DNA of 64,000 nucleotides from Streptoverticillium olivoreticuli subsp. olivoreticuli (GCF_003391135.1 NZ_CP031455.1:2379501-2443500); one strand, 5' to 3'; counted from the stretch's first letter, positions 1 to 12,101 are shown. The notes: generated by a model from the sequence alone, not told the origin. Translations and numbers: made by a program.

Positions 1-33
1 CCTGGCCGGCCAATCCGAGGGGGAGAAAGACAT

Positions 34-411
34 ATGCCCAGCCTGGAACGCCTCGATGAGGGTGACGGCAGCAGCCCGTACGAGACGTATGAGATCCCCG
101 CGATGTTCCGGGTGACATGCCCGGACTGCGCGCGCCCGATCGCGCTGCTCGAGGACGAGGACGTGCTCCCCGAGCATGCCCTGTGCCCGTCGCCGTGGAA
201 CCCCTTCGGGCTCACGGTCTGCCCGGGCTCGGGCAGCGGCGTGGAGAAGGCGGCGCCCACCGACGAGGCGCAGGGCACCCAGGAGTTCGACGCGGCCCTG
301 ATGCTGACGCTGCCGGAGAGCCTCGACTGGCGCACCCAGCCGTTCTCGCACATCGGCGGCCCCGGCTCGCGCCCGGTGCGCGTCCCGGGGATGCGGCGCC
401 CGTCCCGGTGA
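34..411 (+). CDS. hypothetical protein with four-Cys putative zinc site
   Basis: This is a 125-residue soluble protein that I do not recognise by name. The ATG is preceded by a strong purine-rich ribosome site (GGGGGAGA) at good spacing. It has an acidic N-terminus, then Cys29-x2-Cys32 (in CPDC), Cys51 and Cys63, an arrangement that could bind one zinc ion. The C-terminus is basic and proline/arginine-rich. There is no signal peptide or membrane segment. It stands alone on the plus strand, with a GC hairpin just after its stop and a convergent acyl-CoA dehydrogenase gene. The zinc idea is inference from the Cys spacing only. Confidence 0.6.
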   Translation: MPSLERLDEGDGSSPYETYEIPAMFRVTCPDCARPIALLEDEDVLPEHALCPSPWNPFGLTVCPGSGSGVEKAAPTDEAQGTQEFDAALMLTLPESLDWRTQPFSHIGGPGSRPVRVPGMRRPSR

Positions 412-418
412 CGCCCGG

Positions 419-439
419 GGGCGCCGCCGGTCGGCGCCC
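419..439. terminator. putative hairpin terminator
   Basis: Seven-base perfect arms (GGGCGCC and GGCGCCC) around a seven-base loop lie eight bases after the stop of the first gene and between convergent genes. There is no T-run, as is usual in Streptomyces. Confidence 0.35.
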
Positions 440-577
440 TCCGCTCCGGCACGTCGACCGCGTTCATACCGGCATCGTCCCGCCGCGCCGGTCCGGGCGT
501 ACACCGCCCGGTCGATCGTCACCCGTACGGGTCGGGGACCGCCCGCCCCGCCCCCGTACGGAAGCGAACCGAGTGGC

Positions 578-1750
578 TCAGCGGGACTCGGGCCCCGCCA
601 GGTGGCGGGCGACGACCAGCCGCTGGATCTGGTTGGTGCCCTCGACGATCTGGAGCACCTTGGCCTCGCGCATGTAGCGCTCCGCGGGGAAGTCCGCGGT
701 GTAGCCGTAGCCGCCGAGGAGTTGCACGGCGTCGGTGGTCACGCGCATCGCGGCGTCGGTGCAGAAGAGCTTGGCCATCGCCGCCTGCTTGGAGAACGGC
801 AGGCCCGCGTCGCGCAGGCGCGCGGCGGCGAGGTAGAGGGCGCGGCCCGCCTCTATCTGGGTGGCCATGTCGGCGAGCATGAAGCGCAGGCCCTGGAAGT
901 CCACCAGGGGGCGGCCGAACTGCCGCCGCTCGGCGAGGAAGGACAGCGCCTCGTCCAGGGCCGCCTGGGCGATGCCGATGGCGCAGGCCGAGATGCCGAG
1001 CCGGCCGGAGTCGAGGGCGGACAGCGCGATCGCGAAGCCCTGCCCCTCCTCGCCGATACGCCGGGCGTCGGGGATCCGCACGCCGTCGAAGTGGAGTTGG
1101 GCGGTGGGCGAGCCCTTCATGCCCATCTTCCGCTCGGGCGGTGCCGCCGACAGGCCGGGCGCGTCCCCGGGCACGAGGAACGCGGTGATGCCGTGCGCGC
1201 CCTCGCCGCCCGTGCGGGCCAGGACCGTGTAGAAGTCGGCGATGCCGCCGTGGGTGATCCACGCCTTGGTGCCCTCCAGCGTCCAGGTGTCGCCGTCGCG
1301 CGTGGCGCGGGTGCGCAGTGCCGCGGCGTCGGATCCGGCGGACGGTTCGGAGAGGCAGTAGGCGCCGAGCAGTCCGCCGCCGAGCATCGCGGGCAGGTGC
1401 TCGGCCTGCTGCTCCTTGGTGCCGTAGCCGGCGAGGGCGTGGCAGGCGAGGGTGTGCACGCTGACGCCGAGCCCCACGGTGAGGCGGGCCGCGGCGAGCT
1501 CCTCCAGGACCTGGAGGTAGACCTCGTACGGCTGGTCGCCGCCGCCGAACTCCTCGGCGTAGGGCAGGGCGAGCAGTCCGGACGTGGAGAGCAGTCCGAA
1601 GACCTCGCGCGGGAAGCGCCCGGCGTCCTCCTCCTCGGCCGCGTGGGGCTCGATCTCCCGCTGCACCAGATCGCGTACGAGCGCGATCAGATCGCGGGCC
1701 TCCTCGGTGGGCAGCTGACGCTCCACCGGCTGCGGGCCGTGGTCGGTCAT
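578..1750 (-). CDS. acyl-CoA dehydrogenase
   Basis: This 390-residue flavoprotein matches the usual length of acyl-CoA dehydrogenases, which oxidise acyl-CoA thioesters to enoyl-CoA with FAD and pass electrons to ETF. The N-terminal helical domain is followed by the family signature AYCLSEPSAGSD near residue 130. The C-terminal domain carries RRQFGRPL, the QLLGGYGYT element and VEGTNQIQ, where the Glu is the expected catalytic base. I chose the ATG at 1750 because AGGAGAG lies just upstream; a longer frame upstream is not family-like. No partner genes of fatty-acid or branched-chain degradation are adjacent, so the acyl substrate is unknown. Confidence 0.92.
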   Translation of the reverse strand: MTDHGPQPVERQLPTEEARDLIALVRDLVQREIEPHAAEEEDAGRFPREVFGLLSTSGLLALPYAEEFGGGDQPYEVYLQVLEELAAARLTVGLGVSVHTLACHALAGYGTKEQQAEHLPAMLGGGLLGAYCLSEPSAGSDAAALRTRATRDGDTWTLEGTKAWITHGGIADFYTVLARTGGEGAHGITAFLVPGDAPGLSAAPPERKMGMKGSPTAQLHFDGVRIPDARRIGEEGQGFAIALSALDSGRLGISACAIGIAQAALDEALSFLAERRQFGRPLVDFQGLRFMLADMATQIEAGRALYLAAARLRDAGLPFSKQAAMAKLFCTDAAMRVTTDAVQLLGGYGYTADFPAERYMREAKVLQIVEGTNQIQRLVVARHLAGPESR

Positions 1751-1958
1751 GGTGGCGCTCTCCTCCCTGTAGGGCGCTGCGGCGACGGAAGCGCAAGGGT
1801 GTGTTTCCCGCCGTCCGTGGTGCCCAGCCCATGGTCCCCCGCCGGGTCTCGGCATCGGATGACCTGCGGCTGTGGCGGGTTGGAGTATGCCCGATCGGCG
1901 GCCGGACGTCACGGGTTGACAAATCCCGGAGGACCGCCGGACCGACCACTGAACCGAA

Positions 1959-1999
1959 TTGGTCCAAACCATTGACCGTACTGGTCTAGTCCTTCTACG
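1959..1999 (+). promoter_or_regulatory. chitinase promoter with paired direct repeats (dre-like)
   Basis: Two related 12-13 base elements, TTGGTCCAAACC at 1959-1970 and ACTGGTCTAGTCC at 1980-1992, are spaced as in Streptomyces chitinase promoters. Such repeats mediate chitin induction and glucose repression, and the second resembles the DasR operator (consensus around ACTGGTCTAGACCA). A TTGACC hexamer at 1972-1977 and TCTACG at 1994-1999 could be the -35 and -10 elements with 16-base spacing. The chitinase ATG follows about 85 bases later. Site identity is by eye. Confidence 0.65.
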
Positions 2000-2084
2000 G
2001 TTTCCGCACCGTTCACCGCGTTCATGCCAACGCAGGAGCGCGTGCGCGTCATCCCCCTGCTCTCCCCACCCACCGAGGAGAACC

Positions 2085-3336
<1,252 letters not shown>

Positions 3337-3344
<8 letters not shown>

Positions 3345-4407
3345 CCCGACACCGCCGCCGGTAGTCCTCCAGGGCGCGCGTGCCGGGCGCGCAGCTCTCC
3401 CTCAGCGCGGCCAGCCGGCCGGGCGGCAGCCGCCGGGACGCTCCCCGCCGGCTGCCGTCCAGCAGCGCGCGGCCGGTGTCGAGCCACTCCGGGAGCGGTT
3501 CGACACCGACGAAGCGGGCCAGCCGGGCCAGTTCCTCCCCCGGGCGGTCGAGGAGGTCCTCGTACGCGAGGGTGGTGCGCTGCGGCGCGGGCACCTCGGC
3601 GAGGTGCCCGGCGCCCTGGGCGACGAGCTCCGACCACAGCGCGCCGAACTCCTCGACGGGAAGCTCCCGGTCCCACACCAGGGCCGGGTCGATGCGTTCG
3701 CCGAGCACCCCGGCGAGATCCGGGGGCAGCGAGCGCACATCGGCCTCGGACAGCTCCGTGAAGTCCTTGACTCCGGTCAGCTCCTGGATCCTCCGGAAGA
3801 GGAAGATCGTCCGATAGCCCACATGGCGGCTCATCGACAGCGCGCAGTCGGGGCCGTCCCGGAAGAGGTGCACGAAGCGGGCGTACGGGAAGGCGGCGCG
3901 CAGCCGTGGCACCCACTGGACCGAATACCCCGAGCGCTCGACGACGGCCGTGCGCCCGAACCGCGCGGCCAGCAGGTCGAACAGCGCCTCGTGGTGCGCG
4001 GCCGCGGTCCGCGCGGGCCAGGCGGCGACCTGCGCCTCGATCCCGTCGAGCAGGCCGTCCGGGTCGTCGGTGAGGTGCGGCAGGACCATGAGGGAGAGGG
4101 CGGGAATGCCGGTGGTCCCCGTCGCGTACCGGCCTGGCCGCTTGACGTAGAGGAACTCCGGCAGCGGCATCCCGCTGCGGTTCATGGTCTCGAAGACGGG
4201 GTTCGGCCGGGTGAGCAGCCGCCGGAACTCCTCCCCGGTGAGCTCCCCTTCGGACAGCGCGCCCGACCCGAGCGAGGCCAGGAACTCATTGAGGCTGAGC
4301 ACCTCGGGATGCGCGTTGAGGACGCGGGAGAGGGCGGACGAACCGCTGCGCCCGGTCCCGACGACGAAGGTCAGCTTCCGCATGGGCGTACGGCTCGTTC
4401 GCGTCAT
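3337..4407 (-). CDS. sulfotransferase-family protein
   Basis: This protein of about 356 residues begins the PAPS-dependent sulfotransferase fold: VVGTGRSGSS near the N-terminus is the 5'-phosphosulfate binding loop, and VHLFRDGPDCALS with flanking Arg/Ser residues fits the 3'-phosphate site. It would transfer sulfate from PAPS to a hydroxyl or amine on an unknown acceptor. Two starts are possible, ATG at 4407 or ATG at 4383 just before the fold begins; neither has a clear ribosome site. No PAPS synthesis genes are adjacent. Convergent with the chitinase and isolated from other genes, so its substrate cannot be read from context. Confidence 0.75.
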
Positions 4408-4450
4408 GGAGCCCGAGGTTAGCGCGCCCCGGCCGCGCCCCACAGGGGCT

Positions 4451-4756
4451 CTATCCGGGGGCGCCCTCCACGAAGAGAAGGCGGCGCTTGAGTGCCTTCT
4501 TCGCGATCTCGCGGGCCTCGGCGTATTCGGGGGACGCGTACCACGCCTTGAGCCGCTCCATGTCGGCGAATTCCACGACGATCAGCCTCCTGCCGACCGG
4601 CCAGAGGCCGTCGGCGGCCTCTGGTTCCGCGCCGCGGACGACGTAGCGGCCGCCGTGGTGGCGGATGGCGGCGGCGGCCAAGGTGCGGTAGGAGACGGCC
4701 AGTTCCTCGTCCAGCACCTCGGACTCGGAGATCACATATGCGGTCATGCGGGCCAT
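4451..4756 (-). CDS. DUF1330 family protein
   Basis: This 101-residue protein has the ferredoxin-like DUF1330 pattern: MTAYVISE at the start, HHGGRYVVRG in the middle and a C-terminal block with VVEFADMERLKAWYASPEY. Members are small dimeric alpha+beta barrel proteins with no settled biochemical role. Start choice is between 4756 (MARMTAY) and 4747 (MTAY); the latter is the more usual family start. It lies between sulfotransferase and lipase genes on the same strand, but separate spacing suggests its own transcript. Confidence 0.85.
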   Translation of the reverse strand: MARMTAYVISESEVLDEELAVSYRTLAAAAIRHHGGRYVVRGAEPEAADGLWPVGRRLIVVEFADMERLKAWYASPEYAEAREIAKKALKRRLLFVEGAPG

Positions 4757-4786
4757 CGTGCCAGCCGCCCGGGCCGGCGCCGCGGG

Positions 4787-5464
4787 TCACCCCGCCAGAA
4801 AGGCGCGCACCTGCTCCGCGACCGTGGCGTCGGTCAGCAGGTCGTTGTGCTTCAGGCAGGCCGCCGTCCGCGTGTTGACGGCGCCCGCCAGCGCGGTGCT
4901 GGAGACCGGGGCGATCTGCTCGTCGCACGACGACCACCACGTGGCGTACCGCACCGGGCCCGGTGTCTCCGGCCCCGCGTCGAGGTGGGACAGGACGTAC
5001 GAACCTGGGGTCATGTCCCGGCACCCCTGGTCCCACAGCGCGCACAGATACGCCACGGTGGTGCCGTGGTTGGGGCCGGCCAGCGACGCCCAGTGCGCGA
5101 CCTTGGCGGTGCCTCCGCCGAACGCGAGGTACCAGCGGGACGGCAGGCTGCCCAGGCTGTGGGCGACGATGTCCGCCTTCGCCGCGCCGGTGCGGGCCAG
5201 CACGGCGTCGACGTGGGCGGCGAACTCCCCGGCCAGCACCTCGTTGGTCGACCTGCTGGTGTCGTACGACCAGGCGTCGAGCCGGTCCTCGGGGTATCCG
5301 GCACGGACGAAGCCGGCACGCATGCCGTCCCACACGCCGGGTCCGGCGTTGCGGCCGTGCACGAAGATCACCGGGTTCGGCGCGGGCGTGGCCCGGGCCG
5401 GTGCCGTGCCCAGGGCGGTGGCCGCGAGCAGGAACGGCAGGAGGGGCACGAGGGCGCGTCGCAT
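4787..5464 (-). CDS. secreted lipase/esterase (class 2 lipase family)
   Basis: This 225-residue exported alpha/beta hydrolase has a Sec signal, MRRALVPLLPFLLAATALG followed by a cleavable APARA. The mature part opens with PVIFVHG (oxyanion side) and carries the nucleophile elbow AHSLG, Ser103, in place of the canonical GHSxG. The likely acid and base are in the C-terminal third, the base probably the His of KHNDLL. Four or more cysteines in the mature region could form disulfides. Families of this type hydrolyse acylglycerols or short esters outside the cell. The substrate is not evident from neighbours. Confidence 0.82.
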   Translation of the reverse strand: MRRALVPLLPFLLAATALGTAPARATPAPNPVIFVHGRNAGPGVWDGMRAGFVRAGYPEDRLDAWSYDTSRSTNEVLAGEFAAHVDAVLARTGAAKADIVAHSLGSLPSRWYLAFGGGTAKVAHWASLAGPNHGTTVAYLCALWDQGCRDMTPGSYVLSHLDAGPETPGPVRYATWWSSCDEQIAPVSSTALAGAVNTRTAACLKHNDLLTDATVAEQVRAFLAG

Positions 5465-5636
5465 ACAGGAGCCCTTCCGGGACGGGCGGTCGGCGAGGGA
5501 GACGCACTATGTCACCGACGGTCCGAGCGGGGAACCCCCGTCGGCCGCCCGCCTGTTCCGCCCTTTCCCGCCCAACCCCGGTACCGAGGTGGCGATACGG
5601 TGGGGTCACGAAGATCTTCGGGCGAAGGGGGCGGCA

Positions 5637-6401
5637 GTGGGCGAGCGGCTTGCGGTGGTGTCGGGCGGTGGCACGGGAATCGGGAAGGCGATCGCCCGGG
5701 GGCTCGCGGACGACGGGCACCGCGTGGTGATCATCGGCCGGCGGGCCGAGGTCCTGGAGCGGGCGCGCGAGGAGATCGACGGCGCCGTGGGCGCGGCCAG
5801 GACCGTCGCAGTCCCCGCCGACCTCACCGACCCCGGCCAGGTGGCGCGGGCGGCGGAGGCGATCGGCGCCCTGGGCACCGTCGACGTGCTGGTGAACAAC
5901 GCCGGGGCCATCATCACCCCGCCCGCCGACGGCAGTCTGGAGGCGCTCGCCGAGGCGTGGCGGCGGGACCTGGACGTCAATCTGCTGTCGGCCGTCCTGC
6001 TCACGACCGCGCTGACCGATCACCTGCGGCGCCCCGGCGGACGGCTGATCGTCATCAGCTCGGCGGCGGCCCAGCGCGGCGGGGCGGGCTCCCACTCGGC
6101 GGGCTCGTACGCCGCCGCCAAGGCGGGCCTGCACGGCTGGGCGTTCGGGCTCACCCGGGCGCTGGGCCCGGACGGGATCACGGTCAATGTGCTGGCGCCC
6201 GGCTATGTGACGGACACTCCGATCTTCGGGGACCGGATGACCCAGGAGTTCCACGCGGGAAAGATCGCCGACACACTCGTCGGCCGCGCGGGCACGCCCG
6301 ACGATGTCGCGGCGGCGGTCCGCTACATCGCGTCCCCGGCGGCGGGCTATCTGACGGGTCAGGTGATCGGGCTGAACGGTGGGGCGGTGCTGGGCCGTTA
6401 G
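5637..6401 (+). CDS. SDR family oxidoreductase
   Basis: This 254-residue classical short-chain dehydrogenase/reductase has the Rossmann loop SGGGTGIGK near residue 10, NNAG in the middle, and a catalytic triad visible as Ser in ISSAAAQRGG and YAAAK. The C-terminus GYLTGQVIGLNGG is typical. The presence of RR shortly after the glycine loop favours NADP(H). The GTG at 5637 follows AAGGGGGCGG at suitable spacing; frames further upstream are not SDR-like. The hydroxyl/keto substrate is unknown. It is followed by a strong intergenic palindrome, so it probably forms its own transcript. Confidence 0.88.
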   Translation: MGERLAVVSGGGTGIGKAIARGLADDGHRVVIIGRRAEVLERAREEIDGAVGAARTVAVPADLTDPGQVARAAEAIGALGTVDVLVNNAGAIITPPADGSLEALAEAWRRDLDVNLLSAVLLTTALTDHLRRPGGRLIVISSAAAQRGGAGSHSAGSYAAAKAGLHGWAFGLTRALGPDGITVNVLAPGYVTDTPIFGDRMTQEFHAGKIADTLVGRAGTPDDVAAAVRYIASPAAGYLTGQVIGLNGGAVLGR

Positions 6402-6447
6402 AGACTGCGGGTCCGTTGCCGCCTTGGGCGGAGCGCCCTGCGGGCGC

Positions 6448-6518
6448 GTCCTCAAACGCCGGACGGGCTGATTTCCGGCTACGGTCCGCGAAATCCAGCC
6501 CGTCCGGCGCTTGAGGAC
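6448..6518. repeat. Streptomyces-type intergenic palindrome
   Basis: Arms of 23 bases at 6448-6470 and 6496-6518 (GTCCTCAAACGCCGGACGGG and its near-exact complement) differ at one base, and the inner ATTTC/GAAAT extends the stem. This kind of CGCCGGACGGGCTG palindrome recurs between Streptomyces genes, often with the GGTCTGGGGC element also seen here at about 6539-6555. It probably acts as a terminator for the SDR gene. The rest of the 6402-6710 gap holds no gene I can support. Confidence 0.7.
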
Positions 6519-6710
6519 AGCGCGCGAAGCGTGCTTCGGGGTCTGGGGCAGAGCCCCCACGCGGCGGAGCCGCAAATCGACACAGCCGGGAAGGGGCGGG
6601 GCTGGGGAACAAGCCCGCCGCAGGCGCCGGCAACCCGCACCCGGAAAAGCCCGCACCGTACCCTGAGCCCGACCGGAGATCATGCCGCAGCGACAAGGAG
6701 AACCGCCCCC

Positions 6711-7802
<1,092 letters not shown>

Positions 7803-7913
7803 GGCAACCCGAAGTCAAGATCGCACCGGGTGGCCGAGGCGCGGCGGCCATGGAAGGCTGGAGCTGGCGAAATACCCTATGCAGCCCATTTCCGGCGTGG
7901 AGGTCCCGCCACG

Positions 7914-9083
7914 GTGTCGTCGCGCAGCATGCCTTTCGCGCTCGTCCTCGTCTATCTCATGGTCATCGTGGCCATCGATCTGATGACCCCGTCCGAACTG
8001 CGGCTGGACGTCTTCGCGGCGCTCGCGCCGATGACGGCGGCCGCGCTGTGCACCTACCGGCAGACGGTCTTCGTCGGCCTCCTCGACTTCTGTGTGATGG
8101 TGGCGCACCACGGGGTGCTGACGAGCGACGTTGCGGTCAACCGCGTCGGGTCCTTCGTGGGCAACGCCCTGATGGTGGGCGCGAGCATCGCGGTGGCCCG
8201 GCTGCGGCGCGACGGGGACGACCTGCTGGAGCGGGTGCGGGCCACCGGGGAGGCCGCGCAGCGGGCGCTGTTGCGGCCCCTGCCGCTGCGTACGCACAGC
8301 GTGGTCGTGGACGGCTTCTATGTGTCCTCGCAGCGGGAGGCGCTGATCGGCGGGGACCTCTACGAGGTTGTGGACACGCCGTACGGGACGCGGGTGCTGA
8401 TCGGTGACGTGCGGGGCAAGGGCCTGGGCACGCTGGGCGCGGGGGCCGCGGTGCTGACGGCGTTCCGGGAGGCGGCGTACCACCGGCGCGACCTGGAGAG
8501 CGGGGTGGAGGCGATGGAGCAGGGGCTCTACCGCTACCACCGGTCGGCGGCGTACGAGGCGGCGGACGGCGGGCGGACGGGGGCGGGCGTGGAGGACGTG
8601 GTGCTGCGCGCGTCGGAGGAGTTCGTGACGGCGCTGGTGTTCGGGACCGAGGAGAGCCCCGGGCAGGAGGAGCCGGAGGAAGGGGAAGGTGGCGGCGCGG
8701 TGCCCGTGGTCTTCGTCGACTGCGGTCACCTGGCGCCGTTCCTGATCGGGCCGGAGGGCCGGGTGCGGGAGCTGGAGTCGCCGGACCCCGGGCTGCCGTT
8801 GGGCCTGGGCGATCTGTCCACGGCGACGCGCACCGCCCAGCGGGTCGAGCTGCCCGCGGGCAGCCGGGTGCTGGCCTGCACCGACGGGGTGACGGAGGCG
8901 CGCGCCCCGGACGGCGGCTTCTACCCGCTGGCCGAACGGCTGGACGCGTGGGCCACGCTGCCGACGCCCGAGCTGCTGGGGCGGCTGCGCGCGGACCTCG
9001 ACGCCCACACGGGCGGAAGGCTGCAGGACGACGTGGCGGTGCTGGTGATGGAACGCGCGGCTCCGGGGGCGGTCAGCGACTGA
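7914..9083 (+). CDS. membrane PP2C/SpoIIE-type protein phosphatase
   Basis: This protein of about 389 residues has three hydrophobic N-terminal segments (roughly 6-25, 33-65 and 82-100), a short linker helix, then a SpoIIE/PP2C phosphatase domain. The domain shows [10 protein letters not shown] and [10 protein letters not shown], two metal-binding Asp motifs, and [10 protein letters not shown] with QDDVAVLV near the end. Such proteins dephosphorylate anti-anti-sigma factors and are common in Streptomyces, without a fused sensor here. I chose GTG at 7914 because GGAGG lies ten bases upstream; a GTG at 7830 would extend it with a non-hydrophobic head. Its end overlaps the convergent PIG-L gene by 11 bases. 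Confidence 0.87.
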   Translation: MSSRSMPFALVLVYLMVIVAIDLMTPSELRLDVFAALAPMTAAALCTYRQTVFVGLLDFCVMVAHHGVLTSDVAVNRVGSFVGNALMVGASIAVARLRRDGDDLLERVRATGEAAQRALLRPLPLRTHSVVVDGFYVSSQREALIGGDLYEVVDTPYGTRVLIGDVRGKGLGTLGAGAAVLTAFREAAYHRRDLESGVEAMEQGLYRYHRSAAYEAADGGRTGAGVEDVVLRASEEFVTALVFGTEESPGQEEPEEGEGGGAVPVVFVDCGHLAPFLIGPEGRVRELESPDPGLPLGLGDLSTATRTAQRVELPAGSRVLACTDGVTEARAPDGGFYPLAERLDAWATLPTPELLGRLRADLDAHTGGRLQDDVAVLVMERAAPGAVSD

Positions 9084-9804
9084 ACAGCTCGAAGGCCACG
9101 CCCGGCCGCCCGCCGAACCGCTCCGCGACGGCCTTCATATTGCCCTCGAGGAAGCCGCGGCAGTACTCCTCCGGGTCGTCCTTCGTCAGCGCCTCGATAT
9201 AGGTGCGGTGACAGAGCAGGGACGCGACGGCCCGCTCGAACCCGGCGCTCGCGTCGACGGCGTGGGTGGGCTGCGGGGAGCCCGCGACGGCGACGTAGCG
9301 GACGCCGTCCCAGGGCAGCAGGCCCTCGTCGGCGAGCTCGGGGAAGATCCAGCGGTTGCCCGCGTCGGCGACGGCGTCGAGGACGGCCCGGCCGACGGCC
9401 CGGTGGTCGGGGGTGTTCCAGTAGACGCCGCCCCAGGTGTCGTGGTGGTTGAGGGTCAGGACGAGTTCGGGGCGGTGGCGCCGGATGGCGGCGGCGAAGT
9501 CGCGGCGCAGCCGGGGCCCGTACTCGATGACGCCGTCGCGGTGGCCGAGGAACTCCACGGTCGCGACGCCGACGGCGGCCGCGGAGGCGCGCTGTTCCGC
9601 CTCCCGCAGCGGTCCGGCCTCGGCGGGCGCGATCGTGTCGATGCCCGCCTCGCCGACACTGGCCAGCACATAGACGCACTCGCGGCCGCCGTCGAGCCAG
9701 CTCGCGACGGCCGCGGAGGCGCCGTACTCCAGGTCGTCGGGGTGGGCGACGACGGCCAGGGCGCGCCGCCAGTCGGTGGGCATCTCCTTGAGCTGGTCCG
9801 CCAC
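9073..9804 (-). CDS. PIG-L (LmbE) family deacetylase
   Basis: This 243-residue zinc-dependent N-deacetylase belongs to the family of MshB, Mca and LmbE. The zinc motif AHPDD lies at about residues 20-24 and the third histidine is in TPDHRAVG near residue 132. NHHDTWGG is another conserved histidine region. The family removes acetyl or larger acyl groups from amino sugars or mycothiol conjugates. There is no signal peptide, so it acts in the cytoplasm. No sugar or mycothiol genes adjoin it, and the substrate is unknown. Confidence 0.88.
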   Translation of the reverse strand: MADQLKEMPTDWRRALAVVAHPDDLEYGASAAVASWLDGGRECVYVLASVGEAGIDTIAPAEAGPLREAEQRASAAAVGVATVEFLGHRDGVIEYGPRLRRDFAAAIRRHRPELVLTLNHHDTWGGVYWNTPDHRAVGRAVLDAVADAGNRWIFPELADEGLLPWDGVRYVAVAGSPQPTHAVDASAGFERAVASLLCHRTYIEALTKDDPEEYCRGFLEGNMKAVAERFGGRPGVAFELFSR

Positions 9805-9955
9805 GGCGGTCTCCTTCGCTCGTCGGCACGTGTCCGGGCAGCGTACGTCGTGATTCTTCGCGACGCGCGGGAACCGGGCGGGCCGACGGTCCGACTACCT
9901 GATCCGGGCCCGCACGGGCGGGCTCGAGCGGATGTCGAGTTCTGGAGTGTTTGTG

Positions 9956-11029
9956 ATGCGCCCTCGTGTGTGGTGCGGTGTGCTGGCCGCTGTGGCCCTG
10001 TCGGCGACGGCTTGTGGCGGTGGCGGCGGAGCCGCGAAGTCGGATGACGCGGGGGCGGCGTCCTCGGAGTCCTCGGCGCGCGCGGGCTTCCCGGTGAGCG
10101 TCTCCGACTGCATGGGGGCGAAGACGACGTTCGAGTCTGCACCGAAGAAGATCGTCACCAGCAACGCCGCGAGCCTGGAGCTGCTGATGTGGCTGGGCGC
10201 GGGCGACAAGCTGGCCGGCACGGGCTTCCCCCCGGGCAAGGGCGCGCTGCCGGGGCAGTTCGCCGACCGGGCGGCGCAGGTGCCGGTGCTGGGCAAGATG
10301 GGCATCCCCAAGGAGAAGCTGCTGAGCTCGGGCGCCGATCTGTATGTCGACGCGTTCTCCTCCATGAAGAACATGGGCAAGATGGGCGACGCCCCGACGG
10401 CCAAGGAGTTCGAGACCGCGGGCATCAAGCACGTCTTCCTGAAGTCGACGGCGTGCGCGGCGATGAGCAAGTCCCCGCGTACGGACCTCTCCGGCGTGGA
10501 GGCCGACATCCAGGACCTGGGCAGGATCACCGGCACCTCGCAGCGCGCCGGTGAACTGGTCGGCGACATGCGCAAGAAGACGGACGCCGTCCGCGACGCG
10601 CTCAAGGGCGTGCCCGAGGCGAAGCGGCCGACGTATTTCTTCTTCGACTTCGACGCCGGCACCAAGCAGCCGATGGCGGTGTGCAACCGGCAGGTCGCCA
10701 ACGCGGTGATCACCCAGGCCGGCGGCCGGAACGTCTTCGCCGACTGCGACGGCGACTTCAAGCCGGTGGGCTGGGAGGACGTCGTCGCCAAGAACCCGGA
10801 CTGGATCCAGCTCGGCGTCCGCAACCGCGGCAGTGACGAGGCGAACAAGAAGGCGTTCGACGAGGCCGCCGACTTCCTGCGCTCCTTCCCCGCGACCAAG
10901 GACCTCACCGCGGTCAAGGAGGGCCACTTCGTGCGCATCGGCTCGGAGCGGACCACGATCGGCGGGGTGCGCAGCGCCGACACCGTGCGGGAGATCGCGC
11001 ACACGCTCCACCCGGACCTGGTGAAGTAG
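9956..11029 (+). CDS. Fe/B12-type ABC transporter substrate-binding lipoprotein
   Basis: This 357-residue lipoprotein has the signal MRPRVWCGVLAAVALSATAC, where SATAC is the lipobox and the Cys would be acylated. The body is a class III periplasmic-binding fold (PF01497 type) as in FhuD and BtuF. KKIVTSNAASLELLMWLGAG begins the first lobe and NRQVANAVITQAGG the second. Several Cys residues occur in the mature part, which is less common. I prefer ATG 9956 over 9932 because CTGGAG precedes it at good spacing. It is the first gene of a three-gene importer. The ligand (siderophore, heme or cobalamin) is not decided by sequence. Confidence 0.88.
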   Translation: MRPRVWCGVLAAVALSATACGGGGGAAKSDDAGAASSESSARAGFPVSVSDCMGAKTTFESAPKKIVTSNAASLELLMWLGAGDKLAGTGFPPGKGALPGQFADRAAQVPVLGKMGIPKEKLLSSGADLYVDAFSSMKNMGKMGDAPTAKEFETAGIKHVFLKSTACAAMSKSPRTDLSGVEADIQDLGRITGTSQRAGELVGDMRKKTDAVRDALKGVPEAKRPTYFFFDFDAGTKQPMAVCNRQVANAVITQAGGRNVFADCDGDFKPVGWEDVVAKNPDWIQLGVRNRGSDEANKKAFDEAADFLRSFPATKDLTAVKEGHFVRIGSERTTIGGVRSADTVREIAHTLHPDLVK

Positions 11030-12097
11030 ATGACGGCGCTCGCCACGGCCGCGGAAGCGGAGGCGGAGCGTGAGCCGGGCGCGCGGGCCGGGTGGGTCGG
11101 CGCGCTGCTGGGCGTGGCCCTGGTGGCCGCGCTGATCGCGTCCGTGTGCCTGGGCTCGTCCGACGTGCCGCTCGGTGAGGTGTGGTCCTCGGTGGCGCGC
11201 GGCATCAGCGGCGAGGAGCCGGTGCCGGGCACCCGGGACCTGATCGTGTGGCAGCTGCGGGTGCCGCGCGCGCTGCTGGCGGCCGTGGTGGGCGCGGGTC
11301 TGGGGCTGGTCGGCACGGCAGTCCAGGCGCTGGTACGCAACCCGCTCGCCGACCCCTATCTGCTGGGCATCTCCAGCGGGGCGTCGCTGGGCGCGGTCGC
11401 GGCGATCGTGCTGGGCGCGGGTGCGGGCGGGCTGCTCGGACTCGGGCTGTCCTCGGCGGCGTTCGTCGGGGCCCTGGCGTCCTTCACGCTGGTGTGGGCG
11501 ATGGCCCGGCGCGACGGGGGGTTCTCGCCGCTGCGCCTGGTGCTCTCGGGGGTGGGCATCGGGCAGTTCCTGTCGGGTTTCACCCACTATCTGGTGTTGC
11601 AGGCCGGGGACGACCAGCAGACGCACGGGGTGCTGTTCTGGCTGATGGGCTCGCTCGGCGGGGCCCAGTGGTCCACGCTCGCGCTGCCCGTGGCGGCGGT
11701 GCTGCTGGGCCTGGTGGTGCTGCTGGCCAGGGCCCGGGCGCTCGACGCGATGCTGATGGGCGACGAGACGGCGGCCGGGCTGGGTGTGGACGTGGCCCGG
11801 CTGCGGCGTGAGCTGTTCGTGGTCACGAGCGTGCTCACCGGTGTGCTGGTGTCGGTGTCCGGGGCGATCGGCTTCGTGGGGCTGATGGTGCCGCACGTCT
11901 GCCGGATGGTGGTGGGCGGCGCCCACCGCCGGCTGCTGCCGGTGGCCGGGCTGTTCGGCGCCGTGCTCCTGGTGGTGGTCGACCTCGTGGCGCGTACGGC
12001 CCTGCCGGATCAGGAGCTGCCGGTGGGCGTGGTCACCGCGCTGATCGGGGCGCCGACGCTGCTGTATCTGCTGGACCGACGGCTGGAGAGGGGGTAG
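11030..12097 (+). CDS. FecCD-type ABC importer permease
   Basis: This 355-residue integral membrane protein of the FecCD/BtuC family has about ten hydrophobic segments. The conserved block NPLADPYLLGISSGASLGA lies near residue 105, and the cytoplasmic coupling region with MLMGDETAAGLGVDV near 240. The late GFVGLMVPHVCRM motif is also diagnostic. Its ATG directly abuts the stop of the binding-protein gene, so translation is coupled. It would form the homodimeric channel of an Fe-complex or vitamin B12 importer with the genes on either side. Confidence 0.93.
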   Translation: MTALATAAEAEAEREPGARAGWVGALLGVALVAALIASVCLGSSDVPLGEVWSSVARGISGEEPVPGTRDLIVWQLRVPRALLAAVVGAGLGLVGTAVQALVRNPLADPYLLGISSGASLGAVAAIVLGAGAGGLLGLGLSSAAFVGALASFTLVWAMARRDGGFSPLRLVLSGVGIGQFLSGFTHYLVLQAGDDQQTHGVLFWLMGSLGGAQWSTLALPVAAVLLGLVVLLARARALDAMLMGDETAAGLGVDVARLRRELFVVTSVLTGVLVSVSGAIGFVGLMVPHVCRMVVGGAHRRLLPVAGLFGAVLLVVVDLVARTALPDQELPVGVVTALIGAPTLLYLLDRRLERG

Positions 12098-12101
12098 CGG
12101 C

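Noticed and set aside
9805-9955. Possible cobalamin riboswitch or iron-repressor box before the ABC importer
   Set aside because: I could not see the conserved B12-box core or a TTAGGTTAGG-type iron box.
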